DNA from: Sphaerolaimus hirsutus
Taxonomy: Eukaryota; Nematoda; Chromadorea; Monhysterida; Sphaerolaimidae
Assembly: GCA_964036195.1 (NCBI GenBank)
Contig: OZ038455.1
Location: 13,161,855-13,225,854, forward strand
Length of the DNA: 64,000 bases
Direction of reading: 5' to 3'
Shown here: one piece after another, positions 1-13,200 of the stretch
Numbering within the stretch: position 1 is the first letter of the stretch
Layout: every line of letters begins with the position of its first letter
Translations under genes and position numbers: made by a program
The notes under the pieces: generated by a model
Database searches by the model: none
The model's input: the letters and a program-made list of their open reading frames with translations, nothing else
Told to the model about the DNA's origin: nothing

Positions 1-424
1 CGCCAAGGGCGCCACAGAAAAAGGGCGCCAGGTGCCATGGCACCATTCGTAAAATGGGTACCAGACGCCAGGGGCGCAACGGAAAGAGGGCGCCAAGCGC
101 CAAGGGCACCATGGCCATTTTAAGTGCTCAACCACCAAAATCGGTTGAGAATTTATGGAAATACCCGTGGGAGTTCCGTAGGTGCGGCCGCTAAGAACCC
201 GATAAATACTTCGGAAACTCCAGCCGGTGCGGTGCCTTTCGGTGCTAGCACCGGCAGCGGGCCGGTGCCCCAGGGTGCCGGTGCTATTTTTTTCAAAATG
301 GCACCGGGGCCGGTGCGGTGCGGTGCCATTTTTTTGCCGGTGCCCAAGGTGCCAGGTGCCATTTTGACGCGATGGCACTGGTGCCGGTGCGGTGCCATTT
401 TTTCCGGTGCCTTTTCCATCACTA
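1..424. mobile_element. hAT-like element(s), right part, entering from the left edge
   Basis: Positions 1-120 hold the GCGCC word array and 216-414 the GGTGCC word array. The segment ends with the family terminus TCCATCACTA at 424. It is followed by cttataac, which lies inside a CCGTA-type MITE, so this is a nested insertion. The left end is outside the window. Confidence 0.7.
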
Positions 425-778
425 CTTATAACCCCCCCCCCCCCTCGAAATGCCCCCCCCCAAATTTAGTGTATAGAGAACGTAAATCACAAAGGCACCC
501 GGGCAATGCAGAACACACGTCAAAAACGATGACTCTGTTATGTGAGAACGGTGTTTATATTTACGTCTACACACTTATACAAGCCATTTAAGTCTTATAA
601 ATGGCGACTTTTGCTGCATTTTTCGACGTCTGCATACGTTTCAGACGACAATTTAAGTACTGGGATTTCAACAAATTTCTGGCGAAATAAACCCCCCCCC
701 CCCTCGTTTAACCCCGCCCCCCTCAAAAATCTCACTCTGAAAAAATTAACCCCCTGGGGGTATTTCGAGGAAATACGG
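425..778. mobile_element. CCGTA-type MITE (family A), left end displaced by the hAT insertion
   Basis: The interior matches the copies at 32603-33051 and 33645-34096, and the right terminus is GAGGAAATACGG followed by TA. The left terminus lies beyond the hAT element at 1-424, outside the window. Confidence 0.75.
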
Positions 779-1328
779 TACTCAATGTCACTCAATACAC
801 GTTGATTGATTACGCGAATTGCTCAGTCAATACCTGGGTTGACTGAATTGGCAGCACATTATGTCCTCAATCGTCCGTTTAGTCCGCCACAATCTTTCTG
901 TCTAAATCAATTAAATGATTGATTTGGTGATTTACTCAAAAGATAGTGAGTCCAATGATTGGCCTAAGATAGTGAGTGAGTCCACTGCCAGTTTTTGGTC
1001 TGCCGCTCAGATCACGTTTCCACCAGAGTTGTTAAAAGGTACGTACGTTTACTCGAAGAATACGCGTACGCGAGTACGCGGTAAATACGTTCACATATAC
1101 TTTTAGAAAAAGTAACGTACTCACATGTACGCGTACGTTTATGAAGCATACGCGTAAAGAAAATGTATTTCTGAGAATGCAATGTGGGACATATTTATAA
1201 GGTGATTACACTCCAATGTACTCTATTTCCTCGAAACCTCCCCCCCCCGCGGGCTGGGGGGTGATTCTTTCACAGTGCAAATTTTGAGGGCGGTTAAACA
1301 ATAACGGGTTTTTCGAGGGGGTTATTAC

Positions 1329-2474
1329 CAGAGTTGGAAAAACGTATTTACGTTTACCCGAAATACCCGGTTATTCGGGTATTTATACTTACGTTTACAT
1401 TTACGTTTTCCAAAAATACCATTACGTTTTGTTACGTTTTCCTGACCAAAATACCCGGGTACTAGGGAAAACGTAAAAAACTCGTGATCGTTCACACGTG
1501 CACATGTTCAAATGGGCCGCACCACCTGTAGGCTGTAGCCAACAATATTCTTACGTTTTTGCATAAACGTAACATGTATACATACAAAAAAGCGGTGTAT
1601 GAAAAAAGTGACTGCACGCTTGCACTTACACATGGAATACTGGGTACATAAATATTTATAAATGTGTTCAAATGCTGAACACAGAAACCTTTTTGTCTGT
1701 TTGTGGAGCCTTGCGTTTATAAATTTTTTTGTGATGAATTCCGATGACGCCACTTGCAACAACTGTGAGTAGCACACGTTTTGAAACTGGAGGGGCGAGT
1801 GCAAGCTCTAGTGCCAATCCTAGATTCTGTACGATGGCCTGTAAAATGTAAATTTCATGCAAATGTCAAAACTCATGTAAAATGCCAAGCCTTCCAGGGC
1901 ACTTTGCACGACTTTAGACACTTTGCATGCCATTTGACAATGTCTGGGACTCCCCCAGAAACACCAGCGTATACTCCGGTTACTTTACACCCTGCACGCG
2001 TGGTTCCCGCTGGAAGTGTGCCAACGATGGTTAATGCGTCCGAGTTTCATTAAAAGATGACAAAATTGATTGTTGTTATAATGTTTTTCATTAACATATT
2101 CACATCGATGAATTTTTTTCATATTTTTACGGAAATCGCATGATTGAATAATCATTGACACGCTTCCAACATGAGACATAAATCAGTGCGAGGGCAGAGT
2201 ATCACGTACGCCGAGTATAGTTGGATTTGGCCACACTTACAACAGAAAGTGGTGCAGATTGAACAATTGACCCATATATAGGTAAAAATAATTGTATTTT
2301 GCCAAAGCACAATGGCAAATACTGTGCGTAAATTTTTTTACGTTTACGTTTTTTTTACGTATTCCTTGGTATTTTAAAAATACCTTACGTTTTAGTATTT
2401 ATACTTTTGATTTGGAAAAGGTATTTATGTTTACGTTTACGTTTTCCAAAAATACCAGTATTTGCACAACTCTG
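1329..2474. mobile_element. hAT-like element, CAGAGTTG termini, nested
   Basis: Termini CAGAGTTGG and CAACTCTG with perfect 8-bp duplication gttattac (1321-1328, 2475-2482). The arms use the TTTACGTTTACG word. It encloses a TGTAAAATGTC-type repeat (about 1836-1950) and a TACTC/GAGTA MITE. Confidence 0.9.
1972..2217. mobile_element. TACTC...GAGTA MITE, TA target duplication
   Basis: Ends TACTCCGG and CGCCGAGTA lie between TA dinucleotides. It is a diverged relative of the palindromic copy at 49003-49191. Confidence 0.5.
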
Positions 2475-3021
2475 GTTATTACTTAGCCACAATTTTTTCG
2501 TACTCTCTACTGATCATTGTTTGTAACATACGCCGAGGTAGAAAAATGCAACAATAAGCACCATATAGGTACATATTTATAAGAGTCTATAGACTTATAT
2601 ACCTACGTATGTAAATAGAGATGACATAAACCCTGTTCTAGCGTGACGCAGTCATTGTTTTAACGTGTGTCCTGCATTTCACAAAACACAAACTGGACGT
2701 TTTGATATTTATGTTCTCGTGTCACTCAATTTGGGTGGGGGGGGGGTTCGATGGCGGGTCTTTTAGGTAATTCGTAGTGGCCATTTTGCGGGGGGGGGGG
2801 GTAAATATTTCGAAAACCTACCCAGTTATACATATTCTATGAAGAAAAGTGCTCAGTTTTGCATTTTACTGGGAAAAAAATTTGTACTCGCATTTACACG
2901 TACGTATGAGTAAAAAAAGTATTTTACGTTTTCTATACTTTGTGATGAGTAAAAAAAATACTTTACGTTTACATATACTTTTCAAAAAATGTTCAGTAAT
3001 TCTAACAACTCTGGTTTCCAC

Positions 3022-3834
3022 ACGTTACCTTTTGAGTATATCGCCAATTCGATCATCGAAATAATTCGATGTCCTTTCGTGCGTAGTATTTTTTAGGGCA
3101 GTTTTTTACCTCAATTAAGTAACATAGCGGTAGTAAAATAATAAAGGTAGTTTATATATAAAACCCAGGGCCCTGGTTCGTTTTTTAGGTCTTTTCTTAT
3201 AGCAGTTTTACAGCTATACTGTAGGAATAAAATATGTATCTCTTGCTTGTTTAATGGTATAACTGTTTGTTGATGTGGAGCATGCATATAGCATGCACAT
3301 TTTTGTACTATCGCTCTAGTAATATTAAAACTGTTCTATGTATTTCTTATGCTACATGAGTTCGTAAATGTGTTCTATTTTAGTAAATACATTGCGTTAG
3401 AAGTTGGGTTTATCATCACCGTTATTATACCTGTTCTCAACTATTCATATTGTCCGACTAGACCTCAGTTCTTTATTTTTTCTTATTCGTTTTTGTATTA
3501 TGCCCTTGACTTGTAGAGCCAGCCGTGGTATGTGAGTTAAATAAAAAAGTATAGCGGGCGTTTTTCTAAGTGGCGAATTTTAAGAGGTAGGAGTTATTCG
3601 AAGATTGACGGTAATAAAAATATGTCCCTAACAATTTGGTCCCATTTTTTGGCTTTTTACCATCACGAAAATGTAATAAATACATAAATAATACTGCCAC
3701 CATATACTAGATGTTCCTTTATCGATAAATATGTTGAAATAGCGCCACACACCCTGGATGTCAACGGATTGGGAATATTTATCGTTGTTTTCTGTATGCA
3801 AAGTTGCACTTCTCACAAAAGCAAGATGAGACAT
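3022..3834. other. No feature recognised
   Basis: AT-rich sequence without a supported exon, terminal repeat or array. It lies between the outer CAGAGTTG element and the GAAGCG array. Confidence 0.5.
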
Positions 3835-4448
3835 AGGTACACTCACAGCGAAAAATGCGTTTGTGATGCGTCTGGAAGCGGGCTGGATGCGCGTGAACGG
3901 CGCGCTTCCACACGCTTCCACACGCTTCAGCACGCTTCACCAAGATTCCTTGAATTTTTGGTGAAGTGTCTTCCACACGCTTTACCTAGCTTCACAAACC
4001 TTTCACGCGCTTCCAAAACGTGTGGAAGACACTTCACGCTGCTTGGCGCTTCCACAGCTTCACGCACATATACATTTGCGTGCCAGCAACATATTAAAGC
4101 GTGTCTTCACGGAAAATTTCGTGAAGCGTGTGGAAGCACAGAGCAGCTTCGTGAAGCGTCGGGAAGCGTCAGCGTGAAGACACTTCACGACGCTTCACCG
4201 CGCATCCACACACCTATTTTTTGCTGTGACTGCAAAAAACAGGTTTGCGAAGTGTGTGGAAGCGGGTTGGATGTGTGTGAAGCAGCCTCTGTGAAGGCAC
4301 TTCCATGAGTTCCACACACTTCAACACACTTCACAAGATTTGGGGTGAGGTGTCTTCCACACACTTCACCTATCATCACAACACAAAAAATTCATCAAGC
4401 GCACTTCATGTACCACCCACCACTATACTTTGTGTGATTCGTGAAGTG
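3835..4448. repeat. Array of CACTTCAC/GCTTCCACA words, left part of an interrupted element
   Basis: Dozens of variants of GTGAAGCGTGTGGAAG in both orientations. It is interrupted by the hAT element at 4457-5636, and the same word resumes at 5645-5735. Ends near TCACAGCGAAAAATGCG and its complement suggest a hAT-type element, but no clean target duplication was found. A 179-aa open frame over it is an artefact of the repeat. Confidence 0.6.
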
Positions 4449-4456
4449 TCTGCAGG

Positions 4457-5636
4457 TAGCATTGAAAAAAACGACCGATTTTTAGAAAATATAATTAAAT
4501 ATTATCTCAGAAAATCTCCCAAGAAAAAAATATAATTAAATCTCTTGGGTCATTTTTGAAAATATAATTAAATCTCTGAGAAAATCTCTTGCAGTTCAAA
4601 AAATCTCAGGAAATCTCTCAACTTTAAGTATGATTTCATCAACATTTCAAGATGTTTGAACCATTGAGAGTAGATAGTAAGCACACTATGCGTTGTTTAA
4701 CTTTTTCATTCACAATTTCATATGATAACAGCATATTATCTACTGATGGCACACTTTGTACAACCCTGTATTAAGTATCTGAATAATGAACAAAAATATG
4801 GTTTAGGCACATTTTTCCTCATTGTAGAATACATTACTTTCATGTGTGATGATCCCCACAGAATTTATCAGATGACTTTTTCACCAAAATTTGGTAACAA
4901 TCTTTCCAAAACATGCTGTCAACTTTTTAGTTGTTAAAATGGCTAGAACCCAGTGCATAAGTTTACCTGTTTGCACAAGTAGCAACATCCAGTGCCAATG
5001 TAGACCCACTGCACCCAGTGCAGACCCAGTCATGGGACTGCACGGGTTCAGTATGGTTCAGGGGTTAAAACATATTTACATTTACTCAAAAATACATATA
5101 CTTGAGTATTAAGTAAATACATATAAATCTCCCCTGAAAAAGTACCATTACTCTATTTTATGTATACTTCTTGAAAGTACTTGTGTACAGAAAATGTTTT
5201 TCAGATACCGTATTTCCTCAAAATACCCCTGGGGGGTTTATTTTTTCAGAGTGACAATTTTGAGGGGGGTTAAACTAGGGGGGGGGTATTTCGAGGAAAT
5301 ACAGTAACTTTTTTATTGGCTCTTTCATGCCATAGAACATAAAAAGGGGAAGAAAAACTACAAATAGCGGGAAAATAGCCAAAAATGTGTATATAAGCAA
5401 ATATATCATTCAAATAAGATGAAAATTTGTAAAAAAGCACATGAATTAGTGAATTTGAAGGTGAAAATAGGCAAATATAGAGAGATTTTCTTGTGAGATT
5501 TTCTCAATCAAGAGAAAATATAATTAAATCTCTCTGGAAAATCATGGAAACAATATAAATCTCAGAAAATCTTATATTTTCTGAGATTTTCTGAGATTTT
5601 TTAAATATAAATCTCCCAGAGATTTTTTCAATGCTA
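4457..5636. mobile_element. hAT-like element, TAGCATTGAA termini, GAGATTTTC word
   Basis: Termini TAGCATTGAAA and TTTCAATGCTA with perfect 8-bp duplication tctgcagg (4449-4456, 5637-5644). The arms iterate AAAATCTCTGAGA words. The core (about 4700-5200) is shared, inverted, with the copy at 7511-8339. Confidence 0.92.
5208..5304. mobile_element. Short CCGTA-type MITE (family A), 97 bp
   Basis: CCGTATTTCCTCAAAATACC at the left and TATTTCGAGGAAATACAG at the right, between TA dinucleotides, nested in the TAGCATTGAA element. Confidence 0.8.
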
Positions 5637-5644
5637 TCTGCAGG

Positions 5645-5735
5645 CACAGTGAAGTGTCTTCATGCTGACACTGTGCGTCTGTGTGAAGACACTTCAAGAC
5701 GCTTCACCGCACATCACACACCTATTAATTGCTGT
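5645..5735. repeat. Right part of the CACTTCAC/GCTTCCACA array
   Basis: The GTGAAGTGTCTTCA word resumes after the nested hAT element. The edge cacacctattaattgctgtg matches the edge at about 4209 of the left part. Confidence 0.55.
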
Positions 5736-6187
5736 GGTACCGTATTTCCTAGAATCATTCCTCTAGAATTTATTGACCCTACTCGAAATATACTGTGTAA
5801 TAGTGTAATATTTATACTGTGAAATACAAGAGCCGTATTAAAAAGTCCGTTGCTGTAATATGTTGAAGTGATAACACGAGAGTACGAGACGAGTGCGCAC
5901 AGTAATCCTATGTGTCCTTTGTTGTGAACCTTGTGTCCTATTCCCATTCTACATTGATTTGATCATGATATACTTCTCATTGATATACTTCCACAAGTTC
6001 ATTTACTGTATTTCTTCTAATAGAAGAGTGCCATTCTATTTGTTTCGTCAACTTTTTACCTGCCCTTCTATTTGTTTTCATGAGTGCAAAAAAGGTGCCG
6101 AAAGATGCCGTTAAGATTACATATGTTTTTTTATTAAGATTACATTTTTTTGTCACATAGGTATTTGTACTTGACACAAACAGTGTA

Positions 6188-7067
6188 CCGTATTTCCTCG
6201 AAATACCCTCCGGGGGGTGATTGTTTCAGAGTGAGAATTTTGAGCGGGGTTAAACAAGGGGGGCTTATTATTTCGCCAGAAACTTTTTGAAATCCCAGTA
6301 GTAAATTGTTGCTTTTAACGTACGCAGACGTTAAAAAATGCTACAAAAACCACCTTGTACAAGATTCTTGTAGATTCTTGTACAAGATTCTATACAAGTA
6401 TATATTTAGACGGTATAACCCCTGTCTGACGGAAGAACACGGTCATTGGTTTTAACGTGTGTTCTGCGGGGCAGGCCTGATACGCACATCTGCCCGATAC
6501 GCGCGCATTTGCCCGTTTTTTTTCACTTGACACTTTTTCAAGTGATTTTCACATATGAGTAAAGTGGAAAAAGTTGCGCAATGACATTAATGAACTTTTT
6601 TCACTTCACTCATATCTGAAAATCACTTGAAAATGTGTCAAGTGAAAAACAGTGAAAAATGGCTATTTTTCACTGTTTTTTTTCACTTGACACATTTTCA
6701 AGTGATTTTCAGATGTGAGTGAAGTGAAAAAAGTCCACTAATGTCATTGCGCAACTTTTTTCACTTTACTCATATCTGAAAATCACTTAAAAAAGTGTCA
6801 AGTGAAAAAAACGGGCAAATGTGCGTATCGGGCAGATGTGTATCAGTGCACCCCCGTGTTCTGCACTGTCCGAATCACAAACCATAACTTTTGTCGTATA
6901 CATTCCCTTTACTTACACTACATTTTTTTTTGGGGGGGGGGTATTTTGAGGGGGGGCTAATAAATTCATATTTGCTATTTTGAGGGGGGTATTTCGAGAC
7001 GGGGGTAGTTCGAGGGGGGTATTTCGAGAGGGGGGTATGTCGAGCGGGGTATTTCGAGGAAAAACGG
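6188..7067. mobile_element. CCGTA-type MITE (family A) with a nested palindromic insert
   Basis: Left CCGTATTTCCTCGAAATACC, right TATTTCGAGGAAAAACGG, flanked by TA. It is interrupted at 6477-6846 by an unrelated palindromic element. Confidence 0.8.
6477..6846. mobile_element. Palindromic element with CTGATACGCACATCTGCCCG ends
   Basis: Ends CTGATACGCACATCTG and CAGATGTGTATCAG are inverted repeats. The inside alternates four times between a TTTTCACTTGACAC block and its complement, so the whole 370 bp can fold on itself. The target duplication is unclear. Confidence 0.65.
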
Positions 7068-7247
7068 TACAAACAAAATACAAATGACCTGAGCAATGTC
7101 CACACTGCACCCAAATATCAGACAAATTTGAGTACTAAGTACTTAGTATGCGACTGAATCCAGTACCCAACTTGTAAACTAGTGTGTGGGCTGCAATTCT
7201 ACTTGAAACAAATAATAATATTAAAATTTCAGAACGTCCTGGATATT

Positions 7248-10200
7248 ATGGAAGTGATCACAATATTTTACAACCTCCTTGATATGGTGTTTGCATGGAA
7301 TCCTATCTGGTATATCAAGTAAGTGACAATGTTTTATTACTTCTACATTCTTTCCAAAATGAGTCTTTTAAGTAAGCAGATTTTTTGATGTTTTAGTAGG
7401 CAAAATAGGGGTGGAGGTAAGAACATCTACAGCAAAACATCACAATTAGAATCAAGTCACACTCAAGATGCTTCACATTGTCAACATGATCATTATGTAT
7501 AGATTGTGATTAGCATTGAAAAAATCTCTGGGAGATTTATATTTAAAAAATCTCAGAAAATCTCAGAAAATATAAGATTTTTAGATATTTATATTTTTTC
7601 CACGAATTTCCAGTGAGATTTAATTATATTTTTTCCTGATTGAGAAAATCTCTCAAGAAAATCTCTCTAGGTATATTTGTCAATTTTCACCTTCAAATTC
7701 ACTAGTTCGTGTGCTTTTTTGCTTAATTCCAGCTATTTTTAACTATATATATGTGCTAATATACCCATTTTTGGTTATTTTTGCACCTATTTAAAGTTCT
7801 TATCTCCTTTTTTATGTTCTATAGCATGAAAGAGCCTATAAAAAGTCTATCTGAAATACATACTCTGTACTCGAATACTTTCAACAAGAATTCATAAAAC
7901 ATACATACTGGTACTTTTTTCAGGGGAAATGTGAATGTATTTACTCAGCACTCAAGTATATATATTTTTGAGTAAATATAAATATGTTTTAACAACTATA
8001 AAGTTGACTGGATGCTTTGCAAATACAGTTACCAAAATTTGGTGAAAAATGTCATCTGATAAATACTGTGTCGATCTTCACACATGAAAGTAATGTAATG
8101 TAATATCTACTCAAACAGACGCCTCTGGTTCAAACACCTTGAGATACCTATCGATAAAATCATAGGTAATTTAAGTTGAGAGATTTTATGAGATTTTTTG
8201 AATGGCAAGTGATTTTCTCAGAGATTTAATTATATTTACGAAAATGACCCAAGAGATTTAATTATATTTTTTTCTTGGGAAATTTTCTGAGATAATATTT
8301 AATTATATTTTCTCAAAATCGGCCATTTTTTCAATGCTAATTGTGATTAGCATTGAAAAATTGGTGATTTTAAGAAAATTAGATCAGATAAAATCTCTCA
8401 AAAATAAAATTAAATTTAATCTCTCTGAAAAAAACGCAGACAATCTATAAAAATTTAAGTCTACAATTTGAAAATACAGAAAATTTAAATGAAACATTTG
8501 TTATATTTTCGTCTCATAAAATATAAATAAAACTCTCCCAAATATAAATTAATGAATATGAATTTGAATTTTCCAAGAATTTTGGAATGCTAATTTCAAT
8601 GCAGGCGTTCACTGTGGATCTTTTTTTCGGTTGTGGCAACCAGCATTGGCCGGCTGTTTGGTCTATGGAATGGAATGCATACATTCTTCTACTTTGTTCT
8701 CAGAAGATTGCTGGACGTTACGGATTTGGATATAGATTTTATCAATTTTGGCTTTGTGCCAATTGAACAGGAAGACAAGCTGAGATTGAAGGCTGCAGAA
8801 CCAAAAATACAGCAACTGAAGAGGGTTATTTGAGTGAAAAATGTTTTTCATTCTCATGAAATACCCACTGTTAGATCTCGTGAATGAATAAAAGGGAAAA
8901 TGATGTCCAATTCCTTTCAGCTTGCTCATATTTACTTTATGAGTAAATATGTCAGTGATCACACTCAAGTTTTTTGTATACCGTATTACCTCGAAATACC
9001 CCCAAGGGGTTTATTTTTTCACCAGCACAATTTGAGGGGGGGATAATTCGAGGGGGGTTTATTCGAGGGGGGGGTCTATTATTTCGCTAGAAATTTTCGG
9101 AAATTCCCCATACTCAGACGTAGAAAAATCAAACAATTACATAGACGTATATGTGTTTATAGGCATATATAACTGTATATAAACATAAACCCTACCCTAA
9201 CATCACTCAATCATCAGTATTAACGCGTGTTCTGCATTGTACAGATCATAAACGGTGCTATTTGTCATGTATGTTCTCTTTACACTCAATCTTGGGGGGG
9301 GGGATATTTCGAGGGGGGGGGGGTGATTATGTCCTCAGCCGAATTTTTGGGTGGTATTTCGAGGGGGGTTTATTCAAGGGGGGGGGGTTAATTCGAGGTA
9401 ATACGGTAAATTTATTATGCTGCACATGTGAAATTCGAATTTGAAAGTGAATTTGTCGGTGGTCATCTGCATGCAATGGCCACCAACAAGTTGTTTTTAG
9501 GGACTCACCTAGTTAATTTGATCCACACCGCCTAGCAGTAACACCATTCAACATTCAATGACAAGGCACCGGTCAATTCGCATCGTTAAATTGCAGCAAA
9601 GAAACTGCGCCAGACTGTATGAATTTGTGCTGTCGCAACTACCATTTTACGGCAAGGGCAAATCAAATGTGAACAGGGTGGGTTTTATAAAAATTCTTTG
9701 TATACAAATGTATAAAAATTTTATTTTATTCTTGTTTCATTTTGTTCTGTTTTATTTTATTCCCAAAAGTCATTAATAATATAAAATGACATCATTTTGC
9801 AAAAATTCTATAAAAGAATCAGAATCATGCATGCAAGGACAGAAAACTGTTATCATTAGACTGCTGGGGGCATTTGTAAAATGTCATGCAAAGTGTCAAT
9901 TGTCATGATGAATGTACAGTAAATTGTCAATTGTCATGCAAAATGTCATGTCATGTCAAATGTCACGTAAAATGGCTGTTGTCATGTCAAATGTAACCCA
10001 AATGTAAATTATGTATTCAAATGTTATGATTTCTGTATCCAAAGCTTATGTTTTGTATCCAAATGTTCACATAAGATTCAGATAACAAAACAATTTCTTT
10101 GGAAACAAAACATAACATTTGTATACAAAAAAGAGATGGATACAAGACATAATATTTGCATACAAAAATAAGATTTGGATACAATTTGGATGACAATTGA

Positions 10201-13200
10201 CATGTTAATTTTTTATTTGTCATGACAATTGACACTTTAGATTACATTTGTCATGACAATTGACACTTTGAAAAAATTTTACATGACATTTAACACATTC
10301 AAAGGCTTGGGACTGTCCCCAGTTTTGTGTAAAAACAAATAAAAACATAAGCAACCAGATGAAAATTTTACAAAAAATAAGTGGTTCTATACAATTTTAC
10401 AAAAATATGAATTTTTATACAATTTTACCAAAATTTTACAAAAATTCAAATTTTTACATAATTTTTCTGTTGAAATTTCATATATTATTTTATTCTTAAA
10501 TTTTCCATTATATTTTTTATGGTTTTCTGAGAGTTTGCCAACGCAGGACGTGAATGAGAATGAAGAAGGAATGAATGGATTGACATTGATCGAGCTGGGT
10601 GCTGGCAGGGGCGGTGGTGTGAAGTGGATCAAACGGTCGCATCCTACTTTAAAGTTTATTCAAGGTCTGTATCCTTGGATGATGACAAACCCTTTGATGA
10701 TGACAATGAGGTTTTTCTAAAATGGCTTTTCAAATTTTTGAAATTTGGTTTCAAATTTTCAAATCTTTTTCAAATAACCCCTTGAATATATAATATAACC
10801 ATTTGATACACCTATAACCCTTCTATATATCTTTAACCCCGCTCCAAATACCCCCAGGGGCCAGATTTAATTCTCCCTACAGATTTGTAGGGTAGGGCGT
10901 ATGCCCAATAGATTTTTTAAAGTTCAGCCGCATCGATAGGGTGTCAAATTTTCGTTTTCCGTTTCCGTTTTCCGCAAGCAAATTTTTTCTGTTTTACGTT
11001 CCGTTTTCCGGCTGCTGAATTTTTTTTCTCCATTTTCCGTTCCCTTTTCAACTTTTTTTCTGTTTCCATTTTTCCGGCTCATTTTTCATTTTTCCGGCTA
11101 AATTTTCAGTTTTTCCACCTTTTTTCCGTTTTCCGCCTCAATTTCCAGTTTTTCCACCTTTTTTCCATTTTCTGCCTCAATTTTCCATTTTTCCGCGTCA
11201 TTTTACCTTTTTCTGGCTCAACTTTCTGTTTTCTGATCAGCCAAACTGGCAAAAATTCATGCAGATTGTCAATGATGTAAAAAAATTTCTGTTTCCAGCA
11301 AAATTACTGCAAATTTTGTCCACTTCCAGCAAAATTTCAGCAAATTTTATCCGTTTTCCGGCAAAATTTCAGCAAGTTTTTCCATTTCCGTGCAAATTTG
11401 ATTTTTCCGTTTCCTTTTTTTCCGGCATCTTTTTCCGTTTTCCAGCCGATGAATTTTTTTTCCATTTTTGTTTCCGCCAAGTGCAAATTTTTTTCCGTTT
11501 TCCGGCCGCAGAAAATTTTTTTCCGTTTCCATTTCCGGTATCTGTAAAAAAATTTTTTTGTCACCCTACGCATCGACGCACATGCACCGAGAGCAAGGCG
11601 GTTTGTAAAATATACAAAACCATCCCTTAAGGTCGCCGATATTGCAATATGACGTATATCACTTCAATTTTGGCACGGAAATCATGATTTCGTCATTTCT
11701 TGGCTGTCGGCCAATTCGTTTTTTTATTTTATTTTGTTGGGCGGGTTACTCGCATAAGTCGCGCTTTTGTACGCTCGTGCATGCATTCTTTCTTGTCGCT
11801 GCCCTCTTGGTTTCGGTTGCAGACAGTGAACACTAAAAAGTGACCACCTGACTACACAAAAGCGCGACTTATGCGAGTAACCCGCCCGACAAAATAAAAT
11901 AAAAAAACGAATTGGCGGACGGCCAAGAAATGACGAAATCATGATTTCCGTGCCAAAATCGAAGTGATATACGTCATATTGCAATATCGGCGACCTTAAG
12001 GGATGGTTTCGTATATTTTACAAACCGCCTTGCTCTCGGTGCATGTGCGTCGATGCGGCTGAACTTTAAAAAATCTATCGGGCGTACGCCCTACCCTACA
12101 AATATAGGGAGAAATAAATCTGGCCCCAGGTCTCTGCGAGGAAAGTAGAATGAATCCACCCCCTCGAAATACCCCCCCCCATCTGAAGTGATATACATCA
12201 TGTGTGCAATGTACATGATGTATTGATTGCTGCAAATGAGCACCGCAGCTCCACATAGACTACACCCCTGTTTACCACAGTAGGCACCATTGAAAACTTC
12301 TCAGAAAACAATTCATAACTTCACTATCCACAATTGTATCTTTCCAAGTAGGGTATGCACACTCATAGGGCAACACAAGCCCTACAAGTGCAATCAGAAT
12401 AATCAAAATGCATTTGAAGGCAGAGGCACAGTGCCTTGGCACCCAGATCTGGCTGGGTGCCAAACTCCTTTTAATCTAGCACTTGCTGCAGAATGCAGCC
12501 TTGGGAATCAGATTTTCAACCATGGGACACCAGGGTGCGAACTATGGTAATCAGCTTTAATGAATAAAAGAATTCATCTGTCCCATGAATTGACCACTAT
12601 GAACATTTACTAGGATTTACAGCATAACGATCAATAAGAGGTGATGCGACAGCCGACAAATTCAACATCGCCGAAAATTCAATCAGACAAAAACCGTAAG
12701 AGCTGCAGTTTTCAAAATTGACATGTGGTAAAAGCGCACTCGTGTCATATTGTGTTCGATTTTTTTCTAAAAATCTACAGTGGTTGTCAAGATATTGATC
12801 ATTGAACGAATTTTGCGGCGATATTTGTCAGCCGTCAAATATGTCCACCGTCAAATTGCCGCAAAATCGCCGCAAATTTGGTTGAATCATCAATATCTCA
12901 ACAACCACTGCAGATTTTTCAAAAATTGTTTAACACAATATTGACACGAGTGCGTTCTTTCCACATGTCAATTTTTAAAACCGTAACTCTTACAGTTTTT
13001 GTATAATCGATTTTGTGGCGACGTTGAATTTGTTGCATCACCTCGTATTGATCGTTATGCTGTGTAAATCCGGCTTACCTTCTTCTTAGGCCGGAATTAG
13101 AGCTCAGCAGCAGTCTGACGTGAAATGTCAAGTTGTTCCCTGACACTGTGACGTGAAATGATGATGACGTGAAATGATAAAAATTGAATTTTTCAATTCT

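Larger units (their letters stand above)
1220..2822. mobile_element. Degenerate CCGTA-type MITE (family A) split by a hAT element
   Basis: Left side TATTTCCTCGAAACC and right side GTAAATATTTCGAAAACC are eroded family A termini with C and G runs. The middle is occupied by the hAT copy at 1329-2474. Confidence 0.6.
1024..3013. mobile_element. hAT-like element, CAGAGTTG termini, TTTACGT-word arms
   Basis: Termini CAGAGTTG and CAACTCTG are flanked by a perfect 8-bp duplication, gtttccac (1016-1023 and 3014-3021). The arms are iterations of ACGTTTAC/GTACG words. A CCGTA-type MITE and another element of the same hAT family are nested inside. Confidence 0.9.

Noticed and set aside
3769..4308. 179-aa plus-strand open frame
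   Set aside because: It covers the CACTTCAC/GCTTCCACA word array; the residues are a translated repeat.
12272..12463. 63-aa minus-strand frame with a hydrophobic stretch like a signal peptide
   Set aside because: Single short frame inside methyltransferase intron 4, with no convincing start, partner exon or family; it could be chance.
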